This document shows, piece by piece, positions 34,985 through 44,033 of a stretch of DNA of 64,000 bases (positions are counted from its first letter, which is position 1; the number at the start of each line of letters is the position of its first letter). Source of the stretch: Chromobacterium violaceum ATCC 12472 (GTDB lineage Bacteria; Pseudomonadota; Gammaproteobacteria; Burkholderiales; Chromobacteriaceae); NCBI RefSeq assembly GCF_000007705.1, contig NC_005085.1:806001-870000 (forward strand), written 5' to 3'. The position numbers and the translations under genes are program-made. The notes beneath the pieces are model-generated. The model did not search any database, was not told the origin of the DNA, and saw only the letters and a program-made list of their open reading frames with translations.

Positions 34985-35240
34985 AGTCGAAATCATCAAC
35001 AAGCTGGGCCTGCACGCGCGCGCTTCGAGCAAGTTCACCCAGCTGGCCAGCCGTTACAAAAGCGATATTTTCATTTCCCGCAACAACCGCCGCGTCAACG
35101 GCAAGAGCATCATGGGCGTGATGATGCTGGCGGCGGCCAAGGGCGCCAAGGTCGAACTGGAGATCAGCGGCGACGACGAACAGCAGGCACTGGAGGCGCT
35201 GACCGCGCTGATCAACAACCGCTTCGACGAAGCGGAGTAA
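34971..35240 (+). CDS. ptsH: PTS phosphocarrier HPr
   Basis: This 89-aa protein has the active-site His15 in GLHARASS and Ser46 in NGKSIMGVMML, the site that HPr kinase phosphorylates in species that have it. It shuttles phosphate from enzyme I to EIIA. A GGGGGAAGG ribosome site lies within the end of the EIIA gene, and the overlap indicates translational coupling. Confidence 0.93.
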   Translation: MLRSEVEIINKLGLHARASSKFTQLASRYKSDIFISRNNRRVNGKSIMGVMMLAAAKGAKVELEISGDDEQQALEALTALINNRFDEAE

Positions 35241-35414
35241 GGCGCGGCGGGATGGAAGGCCGGATTTCCCCGGCTTTCAGGGAGCCCGCTTGAGGCTGCC
35301 GACCCGAATGCGCGGCTGTCCGGGACGTGGACAGCAAGCGGCGGTCAGGCGGCCCTCGGGGCGGAGACAGCGGCAGGCACAGCACAATAACACCCGCCTG
35401 CCAGGGAGGGGGAA

Positions 35415-37178
35415 ATGAGCATCATCCTGCATGGGGTAGCCATTGGCGGCGGCATCGCCATCGGCCGAGCCCACCTGATTTCGCGCAGCATGGACGATGT
35501 TGCGCACTACCTGCTGGAAGACGACGAGATTCCCGCGGAGAAGACGCGTTTCGACGAGGCGGTGAAGGCCACGCGCAAGGAGCTGGAGATGCTGTGGGGC
35601 AGCATCCCGGAGAACGCGCCGGCGGAGCTGGGCGCCTTCCTGTCGCTGCACATCATGCTGCTGGGCGACGTCACCATTTCGCGCGAGCCGCGCGAAATCA
35701 TCGAGAAGCAGCGCTGCAACGCCGAGTGGGCGCTGAAGCTGCAGTGCGACCACCTGGTCGAGCAGTTCGACGCGATCGAGGAGGACTACCTGCGCGAGCG
35801 CAAGAACGACGTGCTGCAGGTGATCGAGCGCATCTTCACCAATCTCGACGGCGATTCGCCGCAGCTGCCGGCGCCGGAGGACCTGGTCGAGGACCACATC
35901 CTGGTTGCCCACGACCTGTCGCCGGCCGACATGGTCTATTTCAAGGATTCCAATTTCGCCGCCTTCGTCACCGACGTCGGCGGCGCCACCTCGCATACCG
36001 CCATTCTGGGCCGCAGCCTGGACTTGCCGTCGGTGATCGCGCTGCACCACGCGCGCGAGCTGATCCGCGAGGACGAGATGATCATCGTCGACGGCGAGCA
36101 GGGCGTGGTGATCATCAATCCGGACGCGCTGGTGCTGGCCGAGTACCGCCGCCGGCTGCGCGCCTGGCGCGGCGCGCGGCGCAAGCTGTCGTCGATCCGC
36201 AAGTCCAACGCGGTGACGCGCGACGGCACGGTGATCGAGCTCCTGGCCAATATCGAGCGGCCGCAGGACGTGGAGGAGGTGCGCGAATCCGGCGTGGTGG
36301 GCATCGGCCTGTTCCGCAGCGAGTTCCTGTTCCTCGGCCGCGACACGCTGCCCACCGAGGACGAGCAGTACGAGGCCTATCGCCACGTGGCGACGGCGAT
36401 GAAGGGCATGCCGGTCACCATCCGCACCATGGACCTGGGCGCCGACAAGAGCCCGAAATGGCTGAACCACTGCCAGGCGGAGAATCCGGCGCTGGGCCTG
36501 ACCGGCATCCGGCTGTGCCTGGCCGAGCCGCTGATGTTCCGCGCCCAGCTGCGCGCGCTGCTGCGCGCCCAGCTGCGCGCGCTGCTGCGCGCCTCGGTGC
36601 ACGGCCGGATACGGGTGCTGTTCCCGATGCTGAATTCGCTGCCCGAGCTGAGGCAGGCGATCGCGCAGTTCGAGTACGCGAAGGAAGAGCTGCGAGACGA
36701 GGGCATAGGCTACGCCGACGACGTCGAAGTGGGCGCGATGATAGAAATCCCGTCGGCGGCGCTGGTGGCCGGCAGCCTGGCCAAGCACGTGGACTTCCTG
36801 TCGATCGGCACCAACGACCTGATCCAGTACACGCTGGCGATCGACCGCAACGACGATACCGTCAGCCACTTGTACGACCCCATCCACCCGGCGGTGCTGA
36901 AGCTGATCCTGCACACCATCAAGACCGGGACCAAGGCCAACCTGCCGGTGTCGGTGTGCGGCGAGATGGCAGGCGACGCGCGGCTGACCCGGCTGCTGCT
37001 GGGCATGGGCCTGCGCAAGTTCTCCATGCACCCGGCCAACCTGCTGTCGGTCAAGCAGCGGGTGCTGACCAGCCATCTCGACGAGATCGCGCCCATCGCG
37101 ACGCGCATGCTCAGATCGGAAGACCCTGATAAAATAGCCGATCTGTTGCAAATGCTGAATGCAGAGCCGGGCACCTAA
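35415..37178 (+). CDS. ptsI: PTS enzyme I (phosphoenolpyruvate-protein phosphotransferase)
   Basis: This 587-aa enzyme autophosphorylates from PEP at His194 (GGATSHTAI) and passes phosphate to HPr. The C-terminal barrel shows GIGLFRSEFLFLGR, TIRTMDLGADK, FLSIGTNDLIQYTLA and the VCGEMAGD catalytic Cys region. At residues 376-391 the segment RAQLRALL occurs twice in tandem, where E. coli enzyme I has one copy (RDQLRAIL). This makes the protein 8 residues longer at that point. It follows ptsH by 174 bases and ends in a strong terminator. Confidence 0.93.
   Translation: MSIILHGVAIGGGIAIGRAHLISRSMDDVAHYLLEDDEIPAEKTRFDEAVKATRKELEMLWGSIPENAPAELGAFLSLHIMLLGDVTISREPREIIEKQRCNAEWALKLQCDHLVEQFDAIEEDYLRERKNDVLQVIERIFTNLDGDSPQLPAPEDLVEDHILVAHDLSPADMVYFKDSNFAAFVTDVGGATSHTAILGRSLDLPSVIALHHARELIREDEMIIVDGEQGVVIINPDALVLAEYRRRLRAWRGARRKLSSIRKSNAVTRDGTVIELLANIERPQDVEEVRESGVVGIGLFRSEFLFLGRDTLPTEDEQYEAYRHVATAMKGMPVTIRTMDLGADKSPKWLNHCQAENPALGLTGIRLCLAEPLMFRAQLRALLRAQLRALLRASVHGRIRVLFPMLNSLPELRQAIAQFEYAKEELRDEGIGYADDVEVGAMIEIPSAALVAGSLAKHVDFLSIGTNDLIQYTLAIDRNDDTVSHLYDPIHPAVLKLILHTIKTGTKANLPVSVCGEMAGDARLTRLLLGMGLRKFSMHPANLLSVKQRVLTSHLDEIAPIATRMLRSEDPDKIADLLQMLNAEPGT
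36540..36587 (+). repeat. Exact 24-bp tandem duplication inside ptsI
   Basis: Two identical 24-base units sit head to tail (36540-36563 and 36564-36587), encoding the duplicated RAQLRALL. The frame is kept. It is consistent with replication slippage on a GC-rich unit. Confidence 0.9.
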
Positions 37179-37189
37179 CCCGGCTTTTT
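37165..37189 (+). terminator. Rho-independent terminator of the pts operon
   Basis: A 7-bp stem (AGCCGGG with CCCGGCT) and 7-base loop are followed by a run of five T. It overlaps the ptsI stop codon. Confidence 0.85.
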
Positions 37190-37218
37190 AGTTTCCGGAT
37201 TTCGAGAGGTCTCCCCGC

Positions 37219-38361
37219 ATGACACGCTTGGCCATTGTCCGTCAGAAATACAACCCCGCTGGCGGTGCCGAGCGCTTTGTCAGCCGCGCGCTGGCTGCTT
37301 TGCGCGATAAGGGCGAACTGGAGGTGTCGTTGATCGCGCGCCGCTGGGAGCCTGTGGAGGGCGTCAAGGCTTATCAGGTTGATGGCCCTTATCTGGGCAA
37401 TGTCTGGCGGGATTGGAGCTTTGCCCGGAAAGCCCGGCGGATATGGCTGCGGGAAGGGTTCGATCTTGTCCAGTCGCATGAACGCATACCGGGGTGTGAT
37501 GTTTATCGGGCAGGAGATGGCGTTCATCGTCGTTGGCTGCAACTGAGGCGGCAGGGCATGTCGGCATGGGGCCGGTTTGTATTGTGGTGCAACCCCTACC
37601 ATCATTATATCCAGCGGGCTGAGTCCGAGATGTTCCATCACCCCCGGTTGAAGCGGGTGATCTGCAACTCTCAGATGGTAAAACGCGAGATACAGCAATA
37701 TTTCGGCCTGTCCGATCAGCAGATCGTCGTCATCTACAACGGGGTGGACTTGCAGTCCTTCCATCCAGGCCTTCGTTCCGAGCATAGGCAGGCGATGCGC
37801 AGCCAGTGGGGCGTGCCTGGCGATGCGCCGCTGCTGCTGTATGTCGGTTCCGGCTTCGAGCGCAAAGGCGTGGCGCGCGCCTTGAAGGCATTGCAGGCGA
37901 ATCCAGGAGCGTGGCTGATGGTGGTGGGGGGTGACAAGCGGCTGGCTCGCTACCGCCGATTGGCTGACGAATTGGGCGTGGATGCCCGGGTGGTTTTTGC
38001 CGGCGCGCAAGGAGAGGTCAGGCCTTTTTATGGCATGGCGGATGCTTTCATTCTGCCTACATTGTATGACCCTTTCCCCAACGTTTGCGTCGAGGCGCTT
38101 GCCAGCGGCTTGCCGGTTCTGACAACGCGTCAGTGTGGCGCGGCGGAGTTCGTCAGACAGGGAGAAAACGGTTGGGTATGCGATGCGTTCGACGAGGAGG
38201 CGCTGGCCCGAAGCGTGGCTGAGTGGTTATCCGTTAGCCGGAACTGGCCGGTTCTGGCGGAGGCGGCTCGGCGCAGCGTGGAAGGGTTGAGCTTGGGGGC
38301 GATGGCGGAGCGGATGTTGAACTGTTACCGGGATTTGTTGTCGGTTAGCGCTGTTGCTTGA
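37219..38361 (+). CDS. GT4-family glycosyltransferase (WaaG-like)
   Basis: This 380-aa GT-B enzyme begins with RQKYNPAGGAERFVSRAL and has the GT4 donor-site pattern: YVGSGFERKGVARALKAL (about 200-218), then ADAFILPTLYDPFPNVCVEALASGLPV with the E-x7-E signature. It resembles WaaG-type LPS core glucosyltransferases, which transfer a hexose to heptose. It is the first of a run of surface-glycan genes after the pts terminator. Exact sugar unknown. Confidence 0.82.
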   Translation: MTRLAIVRQKYNPAGGAERFVSRALAALRDKGELEVSLIARRWEPVEGVKAYQVDGPYLGNVWRDWSFARKARRIWLREGFDLVQSHERIPGCDVYRAGDGVHRRWLQLRRQGMSAWGRFVLWCNPYHHYIQRAESEMFHHPRLKRVICNSQMVKREIQQYFGLSDQQIVVIYNGVDLQSFHPGLRSEHRQAMRSQWGVPGDAPLLLYVGSGFERKGVARALKALQANPGAWLMVVGGDKRLARYRRLADELGVDARVVFAGAQGEVRPFYGMADAFILPTLYDPFPNVCVEALASGLPVLTTRQCGAAEFVRQGENGWVCDAFDEEALARSVAEWLSVSRNWPVLAEAARRSVEGLSLGAMAERMLNCYRDLLSVSAVA

Positions 38362-38379
38362 AGAAAGGTTCATGAGTTG

Positions 38380-39303
38380 ATGTTGCTAAGTATCATCATG
38401 CCGGCGCATAACGCTGCAGCTTATCTGGAGCGGACACTGGCGTTGCTGGCACAGCAAATCGCCGGATTGGAGCAGGTGGAGGTGGTCGCGATTGATGATG
38501 CCTCTACCGATGAGACGGCCAAGATACTTGTGGAGTTTGCGCGGACCCATTCCTGGTTGAAGGCGATTTCGGTTGATTTCGCAAATGTAGGTTTGGCGCG
38601 CCAGGCCGGGATCGGCCTGGCGGGTGGACAATATGTGACCTTTCTTGACAGCGACGACGCCTTTTTATCTGGCGGTCTGGCCTGGATGGTGAATGTGCTG
38701 CGTCAGCGCGCGCCGGACTTGCTGATGACGCCGCTGCAGGAAACCGGTCAGCCGTTGGATGGGACGGAAGTTGCAGGATTGTTTCAAGATGTAGTGCCGT
38801 TGTCGACTCAGCAAGCCTGCGATTTGTTTTGCGAGCATCAGCGTTTGCAAGGGCACTTCGCCGGAAAGTGCGTGACGCGTCAGATTCTGCTGCAGCACGA
38901 TCTTGCCGCCATGGAGTGTTACGAGGACATGATGACAACGCCCCACTGGATCGTTGAAGCGAAGTCTATCGTATGGGGCGAGGTGCCTGTCTATGCCTAT
39001 TACAAGCGGCCGGGCAGTCTGTCCGATCGCGGTCAGACATGGCGCTATGGCAAGGAGTACATCAGGGCATTGCAGAGCATAGAGGCTGCGTTTGCAGGGC
39101 GCATCGCTGTCTGGCAGACCGCGCATTTGTGGATCGGCTTTGCCAAAGATCTGCTCAAAACGTCTACAGGACGACAGTTCCTGGATACACAGCCTGCGGT
39201 TGCTGAGAAAATTCAGTCCATTTCGGTATGGAAATATCTTGTGGCTACACAAGTTTCCTGCAAATGGAAAATACGCTTCCTGCGAGTGCGGCTGCGATTG
39301 TAA
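38380..39303 (+). CDS. GT2-family glycosyltransferase
   Basis: This 307-aa GT-A enzyme opens with LLSIIMPAHNAAAYLERTL, followed by VVAIDDASTDET and the metal-binding TFLDSDDAFL (DxD), the standard GT2 layout. The C-terminal third is variable. The ATG at 38380 is preceded by an in-frame TTG; a GAAAGG ribosome site lies 13 bases upstream. Lower GC than the neighbouring core genes is typical of O-antigen or outer-core loci. Acceptor and donor are unknown. Confidence 0.8.
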   Translation: MLLSIIMPAHNAAAYLERTLALLAQQIAGLEQVEVVAIDDASTDETAKILVEFARTHSWLKAISVDFANVGLARQAGIGLAGGQYVTFLDSDDAFLSGGLAWMVNVLRQRAPDLLMTPLQETGQPLDGTEVAGLFQDVVPLSTQQACDLFCEHQRLQGHFAGKCVTRQILLQHDLAAMECYEDMMTTPHWIVEAKSIVWGEVPVYAYYKRPGSLSDRGQTWRYGKEYIRALQSIEAAFAGRIAVWQTAHLWIGFAKDLLKTSTGRQFLDTQPAVAEKIQSISVWKYLVATQVSCKWKIRFLRVRLRL

Positions 39304-39369
39304 CAGTCGGATTCTGACTGGTGTGAATGTAATAAGTGATGGTTCTGCAGAGTGGACACAAGGTATTCA

Positions 39370-40341
39370 ATGACAAAGATTCTGGTGACCGGCGCCGCCG
39401 GTTTTATTGGTCGGGCAGTATGCGAGAAGCTGCTGGAGCGGCGAGATGTTCAGGTTGTCGGAATCGATAATCTGAATGACTACTACGCGGTCGAGCTCAA
39501 GCATGCCAGGCTGGCGACTCTGCAGGGACGGTCCAATTTCAGTTTTCATCGGCAGGACATCGCGGACTGGCCTGCGATGGAACGCTTGTTCTCGGCTGAA
39601 AAATTCGATTATGTCATTCATCTGGCAGCCCAGGCCGGGGTGCGTTATTCGCTGCAGAATCCCCATGCTTATGCGGAAAGCAATTTGTTGGGCTTTACCA
39701 ATGTACTGGAGGCCTGCCGTCGCCATCCAGTCAAGCACTTGGTTTTTGCCGGATCATCCAGTGTTTACGGAAGCGGTTCGGCTGTGCCGTTTTCGGAGGA
39801 TCAGCGAGCCGATCATCCGGTCAGCTTTTATGCTGCCACCAAACGCGCGAACGAGTTGATGGCCGCCAGCTATTCTCATTTGTATCGACTGCCTACGACC
39901 AGCTTGCGTTTCTTTACGGTCTATGGCCCATGGGGGCGGCCGGACATGGCTCCTTGGCTGTTTACCGATGCCATTCTGAACGGTCGGCCGATCAAGGTGT
40001 TCAATCACGGAAAGATGCAGCGTGACTTCACCTATATCGACGATATCGTTGAGGGGGTGGTGCGGGTGATGGAGCACGTTCCGTCCGGCGAGTTGCCGCA
40101 TACGATTTTCAATATCGGCAATCACCAGCCGGTGGAGCTGATGACCTTCATCCAACTGACCGAGAAATATTGCGGCAGAGAGGCAATCAAGGAGTACCTG
40201 CCCATGCAGGATGGTGATGTGCCGATCACTTACGCCGAAACATCTCGTTTGAGAGATGCGGTGGGTTTCACGCCATCCACTTCGCTTGAGGTTGGTATGG
40301 CCCGTTTTGTCGAATGGTTCAGGAATTATCATGCGGTTTGA
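39370..40341 (+). CDS. UDP-glucuronate 4-epimerase-like NAD-dependent epimerase
   Basis: This 323-aa short-chain epimerase has the NAD motif GAAGFIG near the N-terminus, a DNLNDYYAVELKHARL segment characteristic of UDP-glucuronate epimerases, SSSVYG and the catalytic YAATKRANE (YxxxK). It would supply UDP-galacturonate for LPS core or O-antigen. The start at 39370 was chosen over an ATG 18 bases earlier because MTKILVTGAAG is the normal N-terminus. It overlaps the next gene by 11 bases. Confidence 0.85.
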   Translation: MTKILVTGAAGFIGRAVCEKLLERRDVQVVGIDNLNDYYAVELKHARLATLQGRSNFSFHRQDIADWPAMERLFSAEKFDYVIHLAAQAGVRYSLQNPHAYAESNLLGFTNVLEACRRHPVKHLVFAGSSSVYGSGSAVPFSEDQRADHPVSFYAATKRANELMAASYSHLYRLPTTSLRFFTVYGPWGRPDMAPWLFTDAILNGRPIKVFNHGKMQRDFTYIDDIVEGVVRVMEHVPSGELPHTIFNIGNHQPVELMTFIQLTEKYCGREAIKEYLPMQDGDVPITYAETSRLRDAVGFTPSTSLEVGMARFVEWFRNYHAV

Positions 40342-41620
40342 TGGCGCAGCGGGGCTGGCGCAGAGGATGCCAATGCTGGGGCGCGTGGTTCAGGCCGCTC
40401 CATTGGCCTTGCTTTTGGGGTGTTGTCTAATCCTGACGCTTCCGGCATCCGGGCGTACGCTGTTTTACATCCTGTGCTCGTTGTCCCTGCTGTTTTTGCC
40501 GTTGGCCATGTTTCAACGCCTTGAGGCCAAGCCGAAGGCGCTGAACCTGTTGTTATCGTTTGCGCTGCTGATTTTCATTGGTTTTCGCGCCGCTTGGCTC
40601 TGGTATTTCCCCGCGCCTACTGATGCGGGCCTTTTCCCCGTGGCCTTCGCCTACCAGCTCTCAAATAAGATCTGGCTCAGCGCTTTGCCCTTGCTTCTAT
40701 TTCCTCTGTGGAGTCCATTCCGGGAGCGTTTGTCTCCCGCAGGTGCGACGCTCGCCTTGGTATCGGCGTCGGCGCTGCTGTCCATGATTACTTTGAAAGC
40801 TTGGTATGATGCACATGGTGTCAGGGTCGGTTTGGGGAGTTTGTATGCTACCGGCGCTGCTTATCTCCTCAGTGCGATTCATTTTTTCGCCTTGCTGTTG
40901 TTCCATCCCTTTCGCCTTAAAAAGTGGCAATGGCTCGGCCTCTGCTTGCTGATTGCATTGCAGTTCATGTCCATCGTGGCAACAGGCACCCGCGCGGCGC
41001 TTCTGGTTTATCTGTTTGTGCTGGGTTGCGCACTCCTGTGGCGCTTTGGTTTGCATCAGAGCTGGCGCACCTATGCGATCGCTGCGTTGCTGTCAGTGGC
41101 GACGCTCTGGCTCAGCTGGGCGGCGGTGGGCAGTAGAGTCAAGCAGGCGCAAGCGGATCTGATCGCCTATAGCCAGGGCAATGCCGATACGTCTTTGGGC
41201 ATTCGCTTTTCTCTTTGGGATGCCGGGGTGCATGCGGTAAGGGAACAACCATGGGGCCAAAGCATCCAGGCGCGAGATGTCTTGTTTCATCAGCTGGTGA
41301 AAGATGGCGCGCTCAATAAAGCCGCCCTGATCATGCGGGATGTCCATCTGCATAATGAATGGCTGGAGATTTTGTCGCTGCAAGGCTTGCCGGGCGCTTT
41401 GTCTTGGTTGATTTTCCTGCTGGGCTTCGGCGTCTACGGTTGGAAGAGGGGCGGTTTTTTCAGGCGATTCGCGCTGTTTTATATTGGATTCTGGCTGGTA
41501 TTCGGTCTGAGTGACGTGCTGTTGCTGAGTCCGCAGATTGCAATGTTTGGCGCGATGTTTGCAGCTCTTGGCTTATACCTGGCGCCGATATTCGACGCCA
41601 GGGATGAGAGGAGGCTTTAG
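40331..41620 (+). CDS. O-antigen ligase/polymerase-like (WaaL/Wzy) membrane protein
   Basis: This 429-aa protein has about 11 transmembrane helices and the long periplasmic loop with VHLHNEWLEILSLQGLPGALSW, which matches the Wzy_C/WaaL loop motif (H-x-x-N/H-x-x-L). The GTRAALL segment in a central helix is also typical. It either ligates O-antigen to lipid A-core or polymerises it. The ATG at 40331 overlaps the epimerase gene and gives the short cytosolic N-terminus usual for the family. It ends one base from the convergent GT4 gene. Confidence 0.8.
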   Translation: MRFDGAAGLAQRMPMLGRVVQAAPLALLLGCCLILTLPASGRTLFYILCSLSLLFLPLAMFQRLEAKPKALNLLLSFALLIFIGFRAAWLWYFPAPTDAGLFPVAFAYQLSNKIWLSALPLLLFPLWSPFRERLSPAGATLALVSASALLSMITLKAWYDAHGVRVGLGSLYATGAAYLLSAIHFFALLLFHPFRLKKWQWLGLCLLIALQFMSIVATGTRAALLVYLFVLGCALLWRFGLHQSWRTYAIAALLSVATLWLSWAAVGSRVKQAQADLIAYSQGNADTSLGIRFSLWDAGVHAVREQPWGQSIQARDVLFHQLVKDGALNKAALIMRDVHLHNEWLEILSLQGLPGALSWLIFLLGFGVYGWKRGGFFRRFALFYIGFWLVFGLSDVLLLSPQIAMFGAMFAALGLYLAPIFDARDERRL

Positions 41621-41621
41621 C

Positions 41622-42713
41622 TTACTGATTGACCAGCGCCAGATAACGTTCGACGACGGCGTCCTGAGCGAATGCGGCCAGTTGCTCCGGCCCGGCAAGC
41701 GGGCGCGAGGCCAGCACGCGTTTGATCGCATCGGCCAGCGCTTGGCCATTCAGCTCGCTCAGACCGATCGACAGCGGGCCGGTCAGGATTTCCGCCGGGC
41801 CTTCGGGGCAATTGGTGCTGGCCACCGGGGTGCCGCAGGCCAGCGCCTCGACCAGCACGTTGCCGAACCCTTCGTAGTCGGAGCTGAGCACCAGCGCGCG
41901 CGCGGCGCGCATGTAGGCGTATGGATTGTCCGTGAAGCCCGCGACGACCAGCCGATCCGCGACGCCCAGCCGCTCTGCCTGGACCTGGATTGCGGACAGT
42001 TCGGCCTGGCCGCCCTGGCCGAGCAGCGCCAGCTTGCCGGGATAGCCGCTCAGCTTGAATGCTTCCAGCAGCCGGTCGTGTCGTTTCTGGTGGTTGAAGC
42101 GCCCGACATGGAGGATGAAATCCTCCCCGTCCATCGGGCAGGGCTGGGCCGCGCGCCGGCGTATCCAGTCCAGGTCGAACGGATTGTAGATGGCCTCCAT
42201 CCGCGCCGGTCGTATGCCGCAGTCCAGCACGTCCCGCTGCAGCGCCTGGCAGACCGTGATCAGTTTGCGGCCTGAGTAGGTGCGGACGAGCTGGCGTTTT
42301 TTCAGCCAGCGCCGGATGCCGCTTCGCTCCGCCAGTTGCCCGGCCTGGATCGCGCAATGCAGGCACAGCCAGGCTTGTTCCAGGTAGGGGCAGGCCGCCA
42401 CGATCCTGTCGGTTTTGGGCAGGTTGGAAACGGCCAGGTCGATGCGGCGTCCTGCGAAGTGCCGGCGCAGCGCGCCGTCGAGCTGGCGGGCCCGGCGGCG
42501 GATTTCGGTCTGGCGGCGGAGCGGCCCGCGGTAGCGGTCTTCCACCAGCAGGTAGTCGACGCCGGCGGGTATCGCGTAGTCGAGGCTGGCCTGCAGCGAG
42601 GCGATCGTGACCTGATGGCCGCGGGCGGCCATCTCGCCGGCCAGCGTGATGACCACGCGCTCGGCGCCGCCCCCGGGCAGGCCGTCGATGATGAACAGAA
42701 TGGTGTGGCGCAT
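41622..42713 (-). CDS. GT4-family glycosyltransferase
   Basis: This 363-aa GT-B protein opens with ILFIIDGLPGGGAERVVITLA and has HVGRFNHQKRHDRLLEAF as the donor-site loop, then ALVLSSDYEGFGNVLVEALACGTPV with the E-x7-E pair. It is likely involved in LPS core or O-antigen assembly, because it is paired with a heptosyltransferase-like gene 3 bases upstream on the same strand. Sugar specificity is unknown. Confidence 0.82.
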   Translation of the reverse strand: MRHTILFIIDGLPGGGAERVVITLAGEMAARGHQVTIASLQASLDYAIPAGVDYLLVEDRYRGPLRRQTEIRRRARQLDGALRRHFAGRRIDLAVSNLPKTDRIVAACPYLEQAWLCLHCAIQAGQLAERSGIRRWLKKRQLVRTYSGRKLITVCQALQRDVLDCGIRPARMEAIYNPFDLDWIRRRAAQPCPMDGEDFILHVGRFNHQKRHDRLLEAFKLSGYPGKLALLGQGGQAELSAIQVQAERLGVADRLVVAGFTDNPYAYMRAARALVLSSDYEGFGNVLVEALACGTPVASTNCPEGPAEILTGPLSIGLSELNGQALADAIKRVLASRPLAGPEQLAAFAQDAVVERYLALVNQ

Positions 42714-42716
42714 GCT

Positions 42717-43790
42717 TTATTCCTGAGCTGGGGAGGACAGCAGTTCGCGGCTGGCGCGCAGCGCCGCCTCCAGCGGGATGTTTTTCAGGTAGCGCTGGCG
42801 GGTCGAGGTGTCCACCTGATCCGGATCGATCAGTTCGCCATAGTCGGCGGCGTTCAGCAGCCGGTGGCGGGTCATCCAGGGATGCCACTCGTGGATCTTG
42901 CTGGGGCCGAAGAGGGCGACGGTGTCCTTGCCGAGTGCCGCGGCCATGTGCATGGGGACGGAGTCCACGCCGATGAACATCCTGGCGCCGTCTATGATGG
43001 CCGCCAGCTGGTTCAGGGTCAGCCGGCCGGCGACGGAGACGACGCGGTCGGAGCGGATTTTCCCCTGTATGGCGGCGACCATGTCCATCTCGGCCGGGTC
43101 GGGCGCGGCGGTGAGAACGATGGACCAGCCGTCGGATGCCAGCGCTTCCGCCAGCCCGGCGAATCTATCGTCCTCCCAGCATTTGAAGAACCAGCGGGAG
43201 GATGGGTGGATGACGATGTAGGGACCGCTGACGCCGGCTTCGCGGAGCAGCGCCGCCACCGCTTCCCGGTCGGATGCCTGGATCGGCAGCACGCAGCGCT
43301 GCTCGTCGGCAGTCGGCGTGATGCCTAGCGGCGATAGCGCCAGCAGGTTCTGGCTGACAGTGTGCAGGGTGTCGCTCGGCGCCAGCGGGGCTAGGGCCGT
43401 GAAGAAACGGTGCCACGGGCTCTTGCGGCGTTTCGGGTAGTCGAAGCCGATCGCGTGCCGGCGGGCCAGCAGCTTGGCGAAAAACGCCCCCTGCATCTGG
43501 TCGCTCAGGTGGATCACCGTCTGGTAGCGCCGCCGGCGCAGTGCCAGCAGCAGGCGCAGCTGCGAGACCAGCTTGCGCCAGCCGCGCAATGAGCGGTCAA
43601 GCGTCCATACGCGGGCGATGTCGGGGTTGTGTTGCAGCAGCGGGACGGTCTCCCGGTAGACCAGCATGTCGATCTCGCACTGCGGGAAGCGCGATTTCAG
43701 CGTCCGGGCCACCGGGGTGGTGAGCAGAATGTCGCCATGATGGCGCAGCTTGATCAGAAGGATGCGGTCGGGTGCTTCGGTCTGGGGCAT
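42717..43790 (-). CDS. GT9-family heptosyltransferase (WaaQ/RfaQ-like)
   Basis: This 357-aa GT-B enzyme begins RILLIKLRHHGDILLTTPVARTLK, the GT9 heptosyltransferase signature, and has VIHPSSRWFFKCW and GVDSVPMHMAAALGKDTVALFGPS, the C-terminal ADP-heptose site. It most resembles heptosyltransferase III (WaaQ), which adds a side-chain heptose to the LPS inner core. The ATG at 43790 was chosen because upstream in-frame codons add a basic, poorly conserved tail. It is divergent from the next plus-strand gene by 243 bases. Confidence 0.85.
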   Translation of the reverse strand: MPQTEAPDRILLIKLRHHGDILLTTPVARTLKSRFPQCEIDMLVYRETVPLLQHNPDIARVWTLDRSLRGWRKLVSQLRLLLALRRRRYQTVIHLSDQMQGAFFAKLLARRHAIGFDYPKRRKSPWHRFFTALAPLAPSDTLHTVSQNLLALSPLGITPTADEQRCVLPIQASDREAVAALLREAGVSGPYIVIHPSSRWFFKCWEDDRFAGLAEALASDGWSIVLTAAPDPAEMDMVAAIQGKIRSDRVVSVAGRLTLNQLAAIIDGARMFIGVDSVPMHMAAALGKDTVALFGPSKIHEWHPWMTRHRLLNAADYGELIDPDQVDTSTRQRYLKNIPLEAALRASRELLSSPAQE

Positions 43791-44033
43791 AAGAGGGTGC
43801 GGATGTTTGTCCCGGGCGACGCCTGGGAAGGCTCGGCGGGCGCGCTGATGCGATTTAGTAGACGCCACGGCGGCATCACGATCAGGCGATTATATACGAC
43901 ATGGGAGCCTTCTTGAGGAAGCTTGCTGCCCATGATTATTGCTGCGATGATTGCGCCTCCCCAAGCATTTGGCCGAGGCGCGCCGGAAGCGGGGTGGATG
44001 TATGAAGAATAATATCTGGAGTGTGTGTGCGTA

